Assembly (NCBI GenBank): GCA_028864975.1
Contig: JAGWLG010000030.1
Span: forward strand, 1-44,062
Origin: Thermoplasmata archaeon
Lineage (GTDB): Archaea; Thermoplasmatota; Thermoplasmata; Lutacidiplasmatales; UBA184
Length of the DNA stretch: 44,062 nt
Reading direction: 5' to 3'
The notes under the pieces were generated by a model that was not told the origin of the DNA, made no database searches, and saw only the letters and a list, made by a program, of their open reading frames with translations. Position numbers and translations under genes: made by a program. Positions 22,983 through 31,241 of the stretch are shown here, piece after piece; the first letter of the stretch is position 1; every line of letters starts with the position of its first letter.

Positions 22983-23915
22983 GTGCCCCGCGGGCTCCCC
23001 TCTGACCTGGACCTCCTCAGCGTCGGACACCTCAATGTGGATGCCGAGATCCGGGTCCCTCGTCTCCCCGACCGGGACTGGACGGTCCCGGCCCTCGCCC
23101 GGCGAATGAGCCTGGGCGGCACCGCGGCCAACATCGCGCGGTGGTCGGCTCATCTCGGGGTCCGGACCGCCCTCTCGTCGTTCGTCGGGGAGGACCTGCC
23201 GAGCGCTTTCCTCTCGACCCTCCGCAGGGACGGTGTTCGTGTCGACGACGTCGTGGTGCGCCACCGCGAGTTCACCCCCACCTGCTGGATCTTCGAGGAT
23301 GGGAAGGGGGGCCAGCTCACCATCATCGATCAAGGCGCGATGGATTCGACCCGGAACGAAGCTCTGCCCCGTCGGACGATCGCTCGATCCCGGCTGGTCC
23401 ACATCACCACGGGCGACCCAGTTTTCCAGCTCCGCGTCGCGCGCGCCGCCCGAGAGGCTGGAAAGATCGTCGTCTGCGACCCGGCCCAGGAGATCCACTA
23501 CCGGTGGTCGCCCCGGGGGATGGCGGAGCTGCTCTCGCTCTCCGAGATGTTCTTCGGGAACGAGCGAGAGTTCCTCCAGGCCCGCTCGCTCGTCAAGGCA
23601 CGGACACCGCGAGACTTCCTTGCGCGCGTTCCTGTCGCGGTGGTCACCCGCGGGCCCAAGGGGGTACGGGCGTACACCCGCCGAGGTACCTTGGAGGCAC
23701 CTCCTGCCCGACTTCGGCGCTTCCACAGGGTCACCGGGGCGGGGGACGCGTTCCGGGGAGGGTTCTACCGTGCCTGGTTCGAAGGCGAGCCGCTGGAGCG
23801 CTGCCTTTCCTGGGGCTCGGCCGCCGCGGGGGCCCTCGTGGAACACCCCCCCGGGCCTGACGGACGCTTGCCCTCACGGCTTGCGGTCCGTGCGAAGGTT
23901 CCGAGAGCGGCCTAG
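22983..23915 (+). CDS. PfkB/ribokinase-family carbohydrate kinase
   Basis: 310 residues with the PfkB fold. The N-terminal substrate segment is L-S-V-G-H-L-N-V-D-A-E-I, with the G-G-T-A-A-N-I-A-R-W signature near residue 42. The C-terminal signature V-T-G-A-G-D-A-F-R-G-G-F contains the catalytic Asp near 260. V-V-T-R-G-P-K-G-V strengthens the assignment. The sugar or nucleoside substrate cannot be read. The GTG at 22983 places the start 14 residues before the first beta strand; upstream in-frame codons overlap the divergent thiolase promoter. It is followed 57 bp later by moeA. Confidence 0.88.
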   Translation: MPRGLPSDLDLLSVGHLNVDAEIRVPRLPDRDWTVPALARRMSLGGTAANIARWSAHLGVRTALSSFVGEDLPSAFLSTLRRDGVRVDDVVVRHREFTPTCWIFEDGKGGQLTIIDQGAMDSTRNEALPRRTIARSRLVHITTGDPVFQLRVARAAREAGKIVVCDPAQEIHYRWSPRGMAELLSLSEMFFGNEREFLQARSLVKARTPRDFLARVPVAVVTRGPKGVRAYTRRGTLEAPPARLRRFHRVTGAGDAFRGGFYRAWFEGEPLERCLSWGSAAAGALVEHPPGPDGRLPSRLAVRAKVPRAA

Positions 23916-23972
23916 GGAACGCTACACATTCGGGCAACCCGTGAAGGATCGCAGAGCGGAGGAGAGATCACG

Positions 23973-25205
23973 ATGAAGATGACCCCCCTCGACTCGCTCA
24001 TTTCCATGGAGGAGGCCAAGCGTCGTCTGCTCGCAGCTGCGGTCCCTATCCACCGGGTCGAGCGCATTCCCCTCGGGCAGGCGATAGGACGTGTCGCGGC
24101 CCGAGAGGTCCGGGCGCCGCGACCGATCCCGTCCTTTCTTCGCGCCACCTGGGACGGTTACGCCTTCCTTGCCCGCGACTCCCAAGGGGCTTCACGGCGC
24201 TCCCCCGTAGCGTTGAGGGTCGTGGGGGAGCTGCACGCGGAGGAGCGTCTCCCCCGCACGCTCCGTCGCGGAGAGTGTGTCGCCATCGCCACCGGAGCGG
24301 CGCTGCCTCGGGGGGCGAACACGGTCGAGCTGTTCGAGAACGTGCAGGTCGAAGGCGAGCACGTGCGGCTCACGTCCCCGGTCCCGCCCGAGAACGGTCT
24401 CGCCCTTCCCGGCGAGGACGTGCGGAAGGGGCAGCGGCTGGTCCGATCCGGGGAGGTCCTCACCCCGGCCCGGATCGGGGCGGTCGGCGCGACAGGGAGG
24501 GACTCAATCGAGGTCTACGCGAAGCCGAACGTGGTCCTCCTTCCGAACGGGAACGAGCTGGTGCCCCCTGGCGGTCAGCTGGCCCCAGGTCGCATCCACG
24601 AGTTCAACAACTTCACTCTCGGCGCCCTGGTCGCGGCCTCCGGGGGGATCCCTCTTCCCCTTCCTCCTGCGCCGGACGACCCGGCGGTGCTCGAGGGCGC
24701 CCTCGAGGGAGCCCTGAGGTACGCGGACCTCGTGATCGCGACGGGGGGAAGTTCCGTAGGCGAGCGAGACTTCTTGGCGACGGTCTTCCCTCGCCTCGGC
24801 CGCCTCCTCTTCCACGGCATCCGCGTCCGACCGGGGAAGCCTACGCTGGCCGCTAAGGTCGGGGAGAAACTCCTCCTGGGGATGCCGGGGCACCCGACGA
24901 GCTGCCTCTCGAACGGGCTCTGGCTCCTTCTGCCGCTCCTGAGGAAGCTAGCCCGGCTCCCGGGTCCTGGAGTATCTCCTGAAGAGGCGCGGCTCGCGAC
25001 CCGATACGAGTCCCCGACGGCGGGTTTCTCGGCGGTTCTGCCGGTGCGGCTGAAGGAGGGTTGGGCCTACCCCACCTATCGGGGGTCGGCCGCGATCACG
25101 AGCCTCATCGAGGCCGATGGCTACGTGCTCGTCCCCCCCTCGACGCGTCCTCTCCTGAGGGGCGCCCAGGTCACGGTCCAGCGTCTTCCCTATCCCTTGG
25201 CCTGA
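23973..25205 (+). CDS. moeA: Molybdopterin molybdenumtransferase MoeA
   Basis: 410 residues; inserts molybdenum or tungsten into (adenylylated) molybdopterin. Landmarks are S-M-E-E-A near residue 10, the G-Q-A-I-G-R-V-A segment, R-A-T-W-D-G-Y-A near 53 (D-G-Y/F-A), A-T-G-A-A-L-P-R-G-A-N-T-V near 106, an N-G-N-E-L-V block near 190 (G-D/N-E-L), an A-T-G-G-S-S-V-G-E-R-D block near 255 and G-M-P-G-H-P-T-S near 308. Domain IV follows to the end. A ribosome-binding site GGAGGAGAG stands 7 bp before the ATG. The molybdo- or tungsto-enzyme served is not in this window. Confidence 0.95.
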   Translation: MKMTPLDSLISMEEAKRRLLAAAVPIHRVERIPLGQAIGRVAAREVRAPRPIPSFLRATWDGYAFLARDSQGASRRSPVALRVVGELHAEERLPRTLRRGECVAIATGAALPRGANTVELFENVQVEGEHVRLTSPVPPENGLALPGEDVRKGQRLVRSGEVLTPARIGAVGATGRDSIEVYAKPNVVLLPNGNELVPPGGQLAPGRIHEFNNFTLGALVAASGGIPLPLPPAPDDPAVLEGALEGALRYADLVIATGGSSVGERDFLATVFPRLGRLLFHGIRVRPGKPTLAAKVGEKLLLGMPGHPTSCLSNGLWLLLPLLRKLARLPGPGVSPEEARLATRYESPTAGFSAVLPVRLKEGWAYPTYRGSAAITSLIEADGYVLVPPSTRPLLRGAQVTVQRLPYPLA

Positions 25206-25367
25206 ACTTCCCATCGGGCGCTCTGAGTGAGCTTCGCACTCGCCCCCGGGAGTTCGAGCGGCGACCACATCTGACCTGACGACGCCGCTGCATCGGCCGA
25301 GGGCGGGCCGCCGGAGGCCATCTGGCGCAAGGTCAATCCAAGTTAACCTCGGCGCCTTCTGTCGTCG

Positions 25368-25381
25368 GGGCGCTAGCGCCC
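25368..25381. promoter_or_regulatory. 14-bp perfect palindrome before the SHOCT gene
   Basis: GGGCGCT-AGCGCCC ends 10 bp before the GTG at 25392. It could be an operator or a leader hairpin. GC-rich palindromes are likelier by chance here than AT-rich ones. Confidence 0.35.
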
Positions 25382-25391
25382 TGGGTGAGCT

Positions 25392-25769
25392 GTGCAGGCC
25401 AACGCGGCGCGAGCCGCCTATTCGGTGGGGGATCGGACCATTGTGCTGGGGCTCTTGGCGGTCTTCCTTGTCGTCATCGCGGCGGGCGTGTTGATGATGT
25501 CCTTCGCAGGAGGGTTCGGCGGGCCGATGATGGGTTACTACTGGGGGGGCAACTGGGGCTCCATGGCCTTGGTCGGGGTCCTCGTGATGGTGGTCTTCCT
25601 GGGGCTGTTCTTGTTCCTGCTCTACGTGCTCTTCCGAGGGGCGTCCGCCCCTGCCGTTTCGATGGGAGGTGCGGATCCCGTGGAAGTGGCAAGGCTTCGG
25701 TACGCTCGCGGAGAGCTCACAAAGGCGCAGTACGATCAACTGCTCTTGGACCTTGGAAGAACGAATTGA
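25392..25769 (+). CDS. Small membrane protein with C-terminal SHOCT domain
   Basis: 125 residues. There are two membrane segments at about 17-38 (I-V-L-G-L-L-A-V-F-L-V-V-I-A-A-G) and 56-82 (L-V-G-V-L-V-M-V-V-F-L-G-L-F-L), separated by a Gly/Met/Trp-rich loop. The C terminus (about 95-122) is a SHOCT motif: V-A-R-L-R-Y-A-R-G-E-L-T-K-A-Q-Y-D-Q-L. SHOCT is a short helical module of unknown but probably oligomerising role. GTG start. Single gene with a palindrome just upstream. Confidence 0.8.
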   Translation: MQANAARAAYSVGDRTIVLGLLAVFLVVIAAGVLMMSFAGGFGGPMMGYYWGGNWGSMALVGVLVMVVFLGLFLFLLYVLFRGASAPAVSMGGADPVEVARLRYARGELTKAQYDQLLLDLGRTN

Positions 25770-25859
25770 ATCTCTCCTCGTGGGCGCGCTTCCCACCCGA
25801 CATGCTGCTGTAGTCGGGGGACCCCGCGCTAGGGCTTGGGCGCGCCGAGAGAGGGCGTC

Positions 25860-26450
25860 CTAACCGTACCCGGGCAAAGTCTGGGGGTACCGCCCGTCCT
25901 TGGGTGGCACGGGGTCGCTCCTCGTCTGCGCCCTCGGCTCTCCGGTTCCCGGGATGCCCTGCCCGCGCGCGTGTCGAGCCCTGCACACCCCGCACATGCG
26001 TTGCTCGCAGCAGTCGCACTCTTGCGGGGCCGAGGAGGGAAGATGGCATACCGGGCACATCGACTTCGCGCTCCAGGCCTCCCCGATAGCGCTCTGAAGA
26101 CAGCGGACAAGGCCCACGTAGGCCTCGAGGACCGCGGGGTGCTCCCGTGGGACCTTCGCCGAGAACTCGAAGATCGGGAGGAAAGCCCCGTCCTGCACGA
26201 CGACCCCCACCTTCCACTCGACGCCGTCGGTCTTCCCCATCAGGATGGCCAGGGGCTCTCCGAGCCCGGAGCGCCCGGCCCGCGGGGTGGTCGTGGAGCC
26301 CTCGGCGCGACGCCGGGGCGTGGCGGACTGCACCTCGTGGACGATGTGGACCGGAACCTCGGTCCCCTTCTCCTCTGGCCCCGGGGCCTCTCCCGAGGGC
26401 TCTTGGTCAGGCGGAGGATCTGCCGTTGTGGACCTCTGAGCCAGCCCCAC
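25860..26450 (-). CDS. Hypothetical protein with a cysteine-rich zinc-finger-like region
   Basis: 196 residues, not recognised. Residues 1-65 are disordered and Pro/Thr/Glu-rich. Residues about 66-128 look folded (A-I-L-M-G-K-T-D-G-V-E-W-K-V-G-V-V-V, then a helix ending C-L-Q-S-A-I-G-E-A-W). Residues about 132-156 hold C-P-V-C, C-D-C-C, C-G-V-C and a final H within 26 residues, so one or two zinc sites are likely. The tail is disordered. GTG start. It is convergent with the SHOCT gene and faces the same way as the phasin-like gene upstream, 130 bp away. The folded core and clean Cys spacing argue that it is real. Confidence 0.6.
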   Translation of the reverse strand: MGLAQRSTTADPPPDQEPSGEAPGPEEKGTEVPVHIVHEVQSATPRRRAEGSTTTPRAGRSGLGEPLAILMGKTDGVEWKVGVVVQDGAFLPIFEFSAKVPREHPAVLEAYVGLVRCLQSAIGEAWSAKSMCPVCHLPSSAPQECDCCEQRMCGVCRARHARGQGIPGTGEPRAQTRSDPVPPKDGRYPQTLPGYG

Positions 26451-26580
26451 GGGCGGGTCTGCCCCGAGCTATCCCGCGACGCGCTATAACCTAGCGGGGT
26501 GAAGACGAACGCTGGTGGCGCTCCCGCCGGGACATTTCCCGGCGGAACACCGTCCCAGAGAAGCGAAGCGGAGCGTAGGC

Positions 26581-27057
26581 TCAACTGCGCGGGCTGGGGC
26601 CCCTTCGCTCGGTCGTGCCCGTGGGGGCCGCGGGCGATGCGACCGCAGGACGGCCAGCGCTTTCGCTCGAAGACCCTGGGAGGAACGTCCGCATCCAGAC
26701 GTCCATCATCGCGCGCTGCGGTGCCAGGGTCGCCTGGAAGGCTTCCCGCATCCGGTCACCGAGCTCGGTCGTTCTGCGGCTCCAGTCCTCTCTCCGCGAC
26801 TCCGCATCCGCTTCCTCCTCCGCGTTGCGAGGGGTCGATGCGGTCCGGTTGAACGTCTCGATCCAGGACGCGTAGCTCTTCTGCTGCTGTTCCGAGAAGC
26901 GGGTCAGGAACTCCGTCGCGGTCTTCCCGGTCTCGGCGACGAACCGGGTCCAGACCTCCATGCCGTTGCTCAGCGAGGCTGGAGCGTTGGTGGTCGTGGT
27001 TCGAGGGTTTGCGGTCGGCGCGGGTTCGGAGCTCGTGGTGCGGGTCTTTCGGGGCAT
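26581..27057 (-). CDS. Helical phasin/PhaE-like protein (tentative)
   Basis: 158 residues. A Thr/Pro/Ala-rich start (1-30) is followed by amphipathic helices with many Trp, Phe and Gln (M-E-V-W-T-R-F-V-A-E-T, F-L-T-R-F-S-E-Q-Q-Q-K-S-Y, then a D-V-W-M-R-T-F segment) and a disordered C terminus. The layout resembles phasins or the PhaE subunit of polyhydroxyalkanoate synthase, but it is a generic pattern. No synthase gene (phaC) is in the window, although a thiolase is 4 kb away. A GGAGG ribosome-binding site precedes the ATG at 27057. Confidence 0.65.
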   Translation of the reverse strand: MPRKTRTTSSEPAPTANPRTTTTNAPASLSNGMEVWTRFVAETGKTATEFLTRFSEQQQKSYASWIETFNRTASTPRNAEEEADAESRREDWSRRTTELGDRMREAFQATLAPQRAMMDVWMRTFLPGSSSESAGRPAVASPAAPTGTTERRGPSPRS

Positions 27058-27189
27058 GATCGGCCTCCGTTCGGCGCGAGCGCTCAGGAAGGCTTCAACC
27101 GTTTCGTGAACCCGGGGTTACGAGCGCCCTCGTTCTCGCTCCGCTCGTTCCGCGCACAAGCCTAATGGTCCACGCACCCTGAGAGGGCC

Positions 27190-28023
27190 GTGCCCGGCTC
27201 ACGAAAGGCGATCGCGATCCTCTCCATCGAGGGGACGAACTGCGACGAGGAGCTCGCGCGGGCCTTTCGCCTCCTGGGCGCAGCCCCCGAGATCGTCCAC
27301 TTGAAGCAGTTCGAGGGTCGTGACGTGGCGCCCGAGAAGCGGCGGCGGCTCTACGATTACGATGCCCTGATGGTCCCCGGGGGCTTCTCCGCCGGTGACT
27401 ACGTTCGTGCAGGAGCGGTCCTCGGCGCTCGGGTGAAGAGCGTTCTTGGGAAGGACCTCGCCGAGTTCGCCCGTGCGGGCCACCTGGTCGGGGGGATCTG
27501 CAACGGCTTCCAGGTCCTGGTCGAGATGGGGCTCCTTCCCGGGCGCCCACGCGACCTCCTCGGGGCCCCCCAGGCCGTCCTGAACACCAACGACTCCGCG
27601 CACTTCGAGTGCCGACCGACGTTCTGCCGATGGGAGGGAGGGAACTTCCGACCTCTGAAGGACCAGATGTCGAAGGGGACGGTCCTCTACATCCCCTCGG
27701 CCCACGGCGAGGGGAAGCTGATGCTCTCCGGCGAGAAGGGGGCCAGCCTACGCGAGCTCGAAGAGAACGGCCAAGTCCTCTTCCGGTGGGTCGACCCCGA
27801 GGGGCGGATCGCGGGGTACCCTTGGAACCCGAACGGCTCGGAGGGGAACGTCGCCGGTATCACCAACCGCGATGGGAACGTCTTTGGGCTCATGCCCCAC
27901 CCTGAGCGCTCGGTCTCGTTGCTCCAGTACCCGGACTACACCCGACGCGGAGCTTCCGACGGTCCCGGCGACGGTTGGCGTTTCCTCGAGGCGCTCGTCC
28001 GATACACCGAACGTGGAGGTTGA
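27190..28023 (+). CDS. purQ: Phosphoribosylformylglycinamidine synthase, glutaminase subunit PurQ
   Basis: 277 residues; class I glutamine amidotransferase that feeds ammonia to PurL in purine synthesis. Landmarks are I-L-S-I-E-G-T-N-C-D-E-E near residue 10, V-P-G-G-F-S-A-G-D-Y near 63, the nucleophile Cys in G-G-I-C-N-G-F-Q near 100, and H-P-E-R near 238, with its His in the triad. It is longer than the roughly 230-residue bacterial PurQ because of inserts around residues 140-170. The GTG start gives the expected N terminus. PurS and PurL are not nearby. The downstream methyltransferase starts 2 bp after its stop. Confidence 0.95.
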   Translation: MPGSRKAIAILSIEGTNCDEELARAFRLLGAAPEIVHLKQFEGRDVAPEKRRRLYDYDALMVPGGFSAGDYVRAGAVLGARVKSVLGKDLAEFARAGHLVGGICNGFQVLVEMGLLPGRPRDLLGAPQAVLNTNDSAHFECRPTFCRWEGGNFRPLKDQMSKGTVLYIPSAHGEGKLMLSGEKGASLRELEENGQVLFRWVDPEGRIAGYPWNPNGSEGNVAGITNRDGNVFGLMPHPERSVSLLQYPDYTRRGASDGPGDGWRFLEALVRYTERGG

Positions 28024-28025
28024 CC

Positions 28026-28712
28026 TTGGCTCGCGGCGGCTCGGGGCCGACCGGGTCCGACAGCTCCGTGGGGATCTCTCGTGAGATCCGACGCTCCTGG
28101 GCCGAGACCTACAGCTCGACCCGGTACGACCAGCTGCCCTGGTTCTCTGCTCGTCCCGCTTCCTGGATCGAACGGGGGGTCCAGCAGGGCTGGCTTCGGA
28201 AGCGCGGGGGTCACTTGGATGTCGGGTGCGGCGCGGGGACGAACGTGCTCTGGCTGACCGCGCGGGGCTTTGTCGCCACGGGCGTCGACCTGGCTCCAGG
28301 TGCTATCGCTGCTGCGCGCCGACGGGCGAGCCGGACTCGAGGCGGGTCGCGCGCACGGTTTGTCGTCGGGGATGCCCTGGCTCTTCCCTTTCCAGAAGGG
28401 GCGTACGAGACCGCGAGCGACATCGGCTGCTTCCACTCGCTCCCTCCGCAGCGTCGCAGGGACTATGCCCGGGAGCTCTCACGCGTTCTGGTGCCCGGAG
28501 GCCGCTTGCTCCTTTCGTGGGTCGCGCGGGAAGCCACGCAGGAACGGGGTCCTCCGCATCGCCCGTCGGTCTTGGAGGTGGCGAACGCCCTGGAAGAACG
28601 CTTCCTGTTCCAGTTGTTGGAGTTCCGGGACGCCCGTCCGGGCCGGGATGAGCTCAGGACCTACTCGGTCGTCCTTCGCCGTCGTGCGGAGCCGCAGCCG
28701 CCGCCTAGGTGA
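28026..28712 (+). CDS. Class I SAM-dependent methyltransferase
   Basis: About 228 residues. Motif I is L-D-V-G-C-G-A-G-T-N, followed by G-V-D-L-A-P at the end of strand 2, F-V-V-G-D-A-L-A-L-P-F-P (motif II) and L-V-P-G-G-R-L-L-L-S (motif IV/V); this is the Methyltransf_11 layout. The substrate is unknown. The start is a TTG at 28026, preferred because GGAGGT lies 5 bp before it, inside the end of purQ; a GTG at 28068 is the alternative. Likely translationally linked with purQ. Its end overlaps the convergent HemK2-like gene by 8 bp. Confidence 0.82.
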   Translation: MARGGSGPTGSDSSVGISREIRRSWAETYSSTRYDQLPWFSARPASWIERGVQQGWLRKRGGHLDVGCGAGTNVLWLTARGFVATGVDLAPGAIAAARRRASRTRGGSRARFVVGDALALPFPEGAYETASDIGCFHSLPPQRRRDYARELSRVLVPGGRLLLSWVAREATQERGPPHRPSVLEVANALEERFLFQLLEFRDARPGRDELRTYSVVLRRRAEPQPPPR

Positions 28713-29334
28713 CCTCGGAGGCCCGAAGTTCCAAGACCCAGAGCGTCTCGGCGGGCAGGACGCGGTCGCCGACCAGGTCGGAGATGACGACCCTGGAGCT
28801 TCGGACGGGTAGCCCCCGCGTCCGGATCGGAGCCTGCGGCAAGGACGCGACCAAGAGGTAGGCGCGACCGTCCTCGGTCAGGTGGTCGGGCAGTTCCTCG
28901 ATGAATCGCCGGACGAACGCGAGCCCGTCCTCCCCCCCGTCAACGGCCCGTTCCTGCCACACATCGGGATCGCTGAGCGAAGGGGAAGAGGGGAGGTAGG
29001 GTGGATTGGAAAGCACGACGTCGAATCGGCCGAGGCCCCGGAACAGGTCGGCCCGGACGGTGTCCAGCTGCAGACCGCGGGCCAGCGCTTCTTCCCGCAC
29101 GGCTTGGACGGCGTAGGGGTTCACATCTGACGCGACGACCCTTCCCCCGGCTCGAGCCGCGGAGAGCGAGGCGAGTCCCAGTCCACACCCGACCTCGAGC
29201 ACTCGCTCCCCGTTCTTCACACCGGCCGAAGAAGCGAGGAGCAGCGAGTCCTCCCGCGGGGGATAGACGTGAGGTCGTTCCGAGAGGTCGAGGTCCCACA
29301 GCCGCACGAACGCCCCCGGGAAGGGGGGCGTCAC
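28705..29334 (-). CDS. HemK2/Mtq2-like protein methyltransferase
   Basis: 209 residues. H-V-Y-P-P-R-E-D-S-L-L-L near residue 22 is the typical V-Y-x-P-x-E-D-T/S-x-L-L start of archaeal and eukaryotic HemK2 proteins. L-E-V-G-C-G-L-G is SAM motif I, and S-N-P-P-Y-L-P near 110 is the N-P-P-Y catalytic motif that binds the glutamine side chain of release factor. It is expected to methylate the G-G-Q glutamine of aRF1, perhaps with a Trm112 partner not seen here. The start is GTG 29334 or GTG 29307; the later one would place a TATA-like GCTAAAG near -30. Divergent from trm1. Confidence 0.85.
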   Translation of the reverse strand: MTPPFPGAFVRLWDLDLSERPHVYPPREDSLLLASSAGVKNGERVLEVGCGLGLASLSAARAGGRVVASDVNPYAVQAVREEALARGLQLDTVRADLFRGLGRFDVVLSNPPYLPSSPSLSDPDVWQERAVDGGEDGLAFVRRFIEELPDHLTEDGRAYLLVASLPQAPIRTRGLPVRSSRVVISDLVGDRVLPAETLWVLELRASEVT

Positions 29335-29375
29335 CTTTAGCTTCGACGGCGTGAACTTCCGGGGCGAGAGCAAGG

Positions 29376-30524
29376 TTGGCGACCGAGAATCGCGATTCCC
29401 CGACACTGCCGGGCCTCGTCCCGGTCCAAGAAGGCGGGACCGAGGTCCTGCTTCCGGCCTCGGCTCCGAGAAGCTCATCTCGGGGACCGGCGCATCGTGC
29501 CCCGGTCTTCTACAACCGGGCAATGGGCCTCTCTCGGGACCTCCACGTAGCGGTGGTCGAGGCCCTCGCGGCCCGGGTGGGACGTCCGCTACGGATCTGG
29601 GACGCGCTAGCGGCCAGCGGCGTTCGAGGTCTTCGGGCGTGTTCGGAGACCCGGGGGGTGGAGCTCCTCATCGCGACCGACCTGCAGCCACAAGCGGTCG
29701 CCGTCCTGTCGGAGAACGTTCGGAGGCTCGGCCTCGACAATGCCCTTGCCCGCTCCGCCGATGCTCATGTGGTCCCGCCCGAGGCGCCGTTCGACCTCGT
29801 GGACCTCGACCCCTACGGCTCCCCAATGCCTTTCCTCGAGACGGCGCTGGATGCCCTCCGCCCTGGGGGTGTGCTCGGGATCACCGCCACGGACATGCCC
29901 GTGCTAGCCGGTCCCCAGCGAACCGCGTGCGAGCGCCGCTATGGCGCTAGACCCCTCAGGAACTACCTGTGCCGAGAGGCTGGGCTTCGCATCCTCTTGG
30001 CCGCCGTGGCCAGAGCTGCAGCCCTGCGTGGGAGAAACGTTCGGCCGCTCCTTTCTTACGCGAGGGACCATCACGTGCGTTCGTACCTCGAGCTTGGGCC
30101 CGCCCGGGGGGACGAACCGCTCCCCGTCGGGTCTGTCCCCTTCGAAGGATACCAGGGCCCTCCGTTGCCCCACGGCACGAAGGGTGGACCGCTCTGGACG
30201 GGAAACCTCCACCATCGCGATCTTGTCCGTTCGCTGGAGCCACCCCGTTCACCCTCGGACCCGGAGGGGTTGCGCGCATGGATGGCGTGCTTGAAGGAGG
30301 AGGCGGAGGTCGACGTGCTCTTCTACTACTCGAGCGGCGAGGTCGGGAAACTGCTCCACCTACCGCGGTTGCCCCCTCTCGCCGCGGTCCTTGCCGGCCT
30401 TCGGGCACGCGGCTGGAGATCCGGACCGACTCCGATGGACAACGCGTCATGGCGAACCGACGCCCCATGGAGCGTCGTGAAGGGGGTCGTCCAAGACCTC
30501 GTCGACGGGGAGATCGCCCGGTGA
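29376..30524 (+). CDS. trm1: tRNA (guanine26-N2)-dimethyltransferase Trm1
   Basis: 382 residues; forms m2G/m2,2G at position 26 of tRNA. Landmarks are V-F-Y-N-R-A-M-G-L-S-R-D-L (F-Y-N-P-x-M-x-x-N-R-D-like) near residue 44, D-A-L-A-A-S-G-V-R-G-L-R-A near 75 (SAM site), D-L-D-P-Y-G-S-P near 147 (catalytic motif, complete) and the C-terminal domain with T-G-N-L-H near 275. The start is a TTG at 29376, 41 bp from the divergent HemK2-like gene. Both neighbours act in translation. Confidence 0.93.
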   Translation: MATENRDSPTLPGLVPVQEGGTEVLLPASAPRSSSRGPAHRAPVFYNRAMGLSRDLHVAVVEALAARVGRPLRIWDALAASGVRGLRACSETRGVELLIATDLQPQAVAVLSENVRRLGLDNALARSADAHVVPPEAPFDLVDLDPYGSPMPFLETALDALRPGGVLGITATDMPVLAGPQRTACERRYGARPLRNYLCREAGLRILLAAVARAAALRGRNVRPLLSYARDHHVRSYLELGPARGDEPLPVGSVPFEGYQGPPLPHGTKGGPLWTGNLHHRDLVRSLEPPRSPSDPEGLRAWMACLKEEAEVDVLFYYSSGEVGKLLHLPRLPPLAAVLAGLRARGWRSGPTPMDNASWRTDAPWSVVKGVVQDLVDGEIAR

Positions 30525-30624
30525 TTCAAGAGGTCGGCGCGAACACGCTTGGCCGAGCAAGGGCGGGCGGAGAAACTCTTACCTGCTGGCAGCATCGTCA
30601 CTCCCAGAGAGAGGCAGAAGGGCC

Positions 30625-31236
30625 GTGGACACGATACCGTCACCTTTCGATCGCTTCATCGAGGTGAACCGGAATGAGCGATTTTACGCGTCATGGTACA
30701 GTGTCCCCGTCAAGGTCGATCAGCTAGGTCGCATCGACCGCGTTCCCGACGTCAAAGATGGGCTTCTCGTGCTCACGGACAAGGGGATGGTCCAGTGCGT
30801 CAAGCACTACAATTCCTCGACCGACTTCCGTACGTTCGCCACGGCGTATGCCTCCACCCGTATCATGGACGGGGTCACGCCACTTCTGAAGATCCCGTTC
30901 GGCGACCTGGTGGGACTGGACGCGGTTCGGATCCCGCCGCACCCCTATCAGCTTCTCGTGGTCAGATTCCATCGGGTTGCAGCATCCCCTGACGCACCCT
31001 ATCTCGAGGGAGGCCATCGACACCTGGTCATGGTCAAGCTGCTCCTGGGCCGGAAGACCGACCTCGAGGAGGTCTGGAACAAGATCCGAGCTGCGGGCCG
31101 CGCGGCGGGCTGCCCAGCCTTTCGGGACCCGGGGAGCGCATCGAAGCCTCTTCCTTCCACACGAGAGGGGGTCTTTGCGCAGGTGCCCGAGCCCGAGGAT
31201 AGCCCGATACGATTCAACGCGCAGGACGACCCCTAG
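30625..31236 (+). CDS. Uncharacterised protein, tandem paralogue 1 (PH-like pattern)
   Basis: 203 residues with a GTG start. The first 155 residues look like a compact beta-rich domain: I-P-S-P-F-D-R-F-I at 4-12, D-G-L-L-V-L-T-D-K-G-M-V near 45-56, K-I-P-F-G-D-L-V-G-L near 88-97 and a closing helix (D-L-E-E-V-W-N-K-I). This arrangement resembles PH/GRAM-like domains, where a strand is followed by T-x-x-G and later by I-P-x-x-x-I. A flexible linker then leads to a C-terminal P-I-R-F-N-A-Q-D-D. No signal peptide or membrane segment. The same order of motifs appears in the next gene, 5 bp downstream. Not recognised beyond this. Confidence 0.75.
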   Translation: MDTIPSPFDRFIEVNRNERFYASWYSVPVKVDQLGRIDRVPDVKDGLLVLTDKGMVQCVKHYNSSTDFRTFATAYASTRIMDGVTPLLKIPFGDLVGLDAVRIPPHPYQLLVVRFHRVAASPDAPYLEGGHRHLVMVKLLLGRKTDLEEVWNKIRAAGRAAGCPAFRDPGSASKPLPSTREGVFAQVPEPEDSPIRFNAQDDP

Positions 31237-31241
31237 GAACC

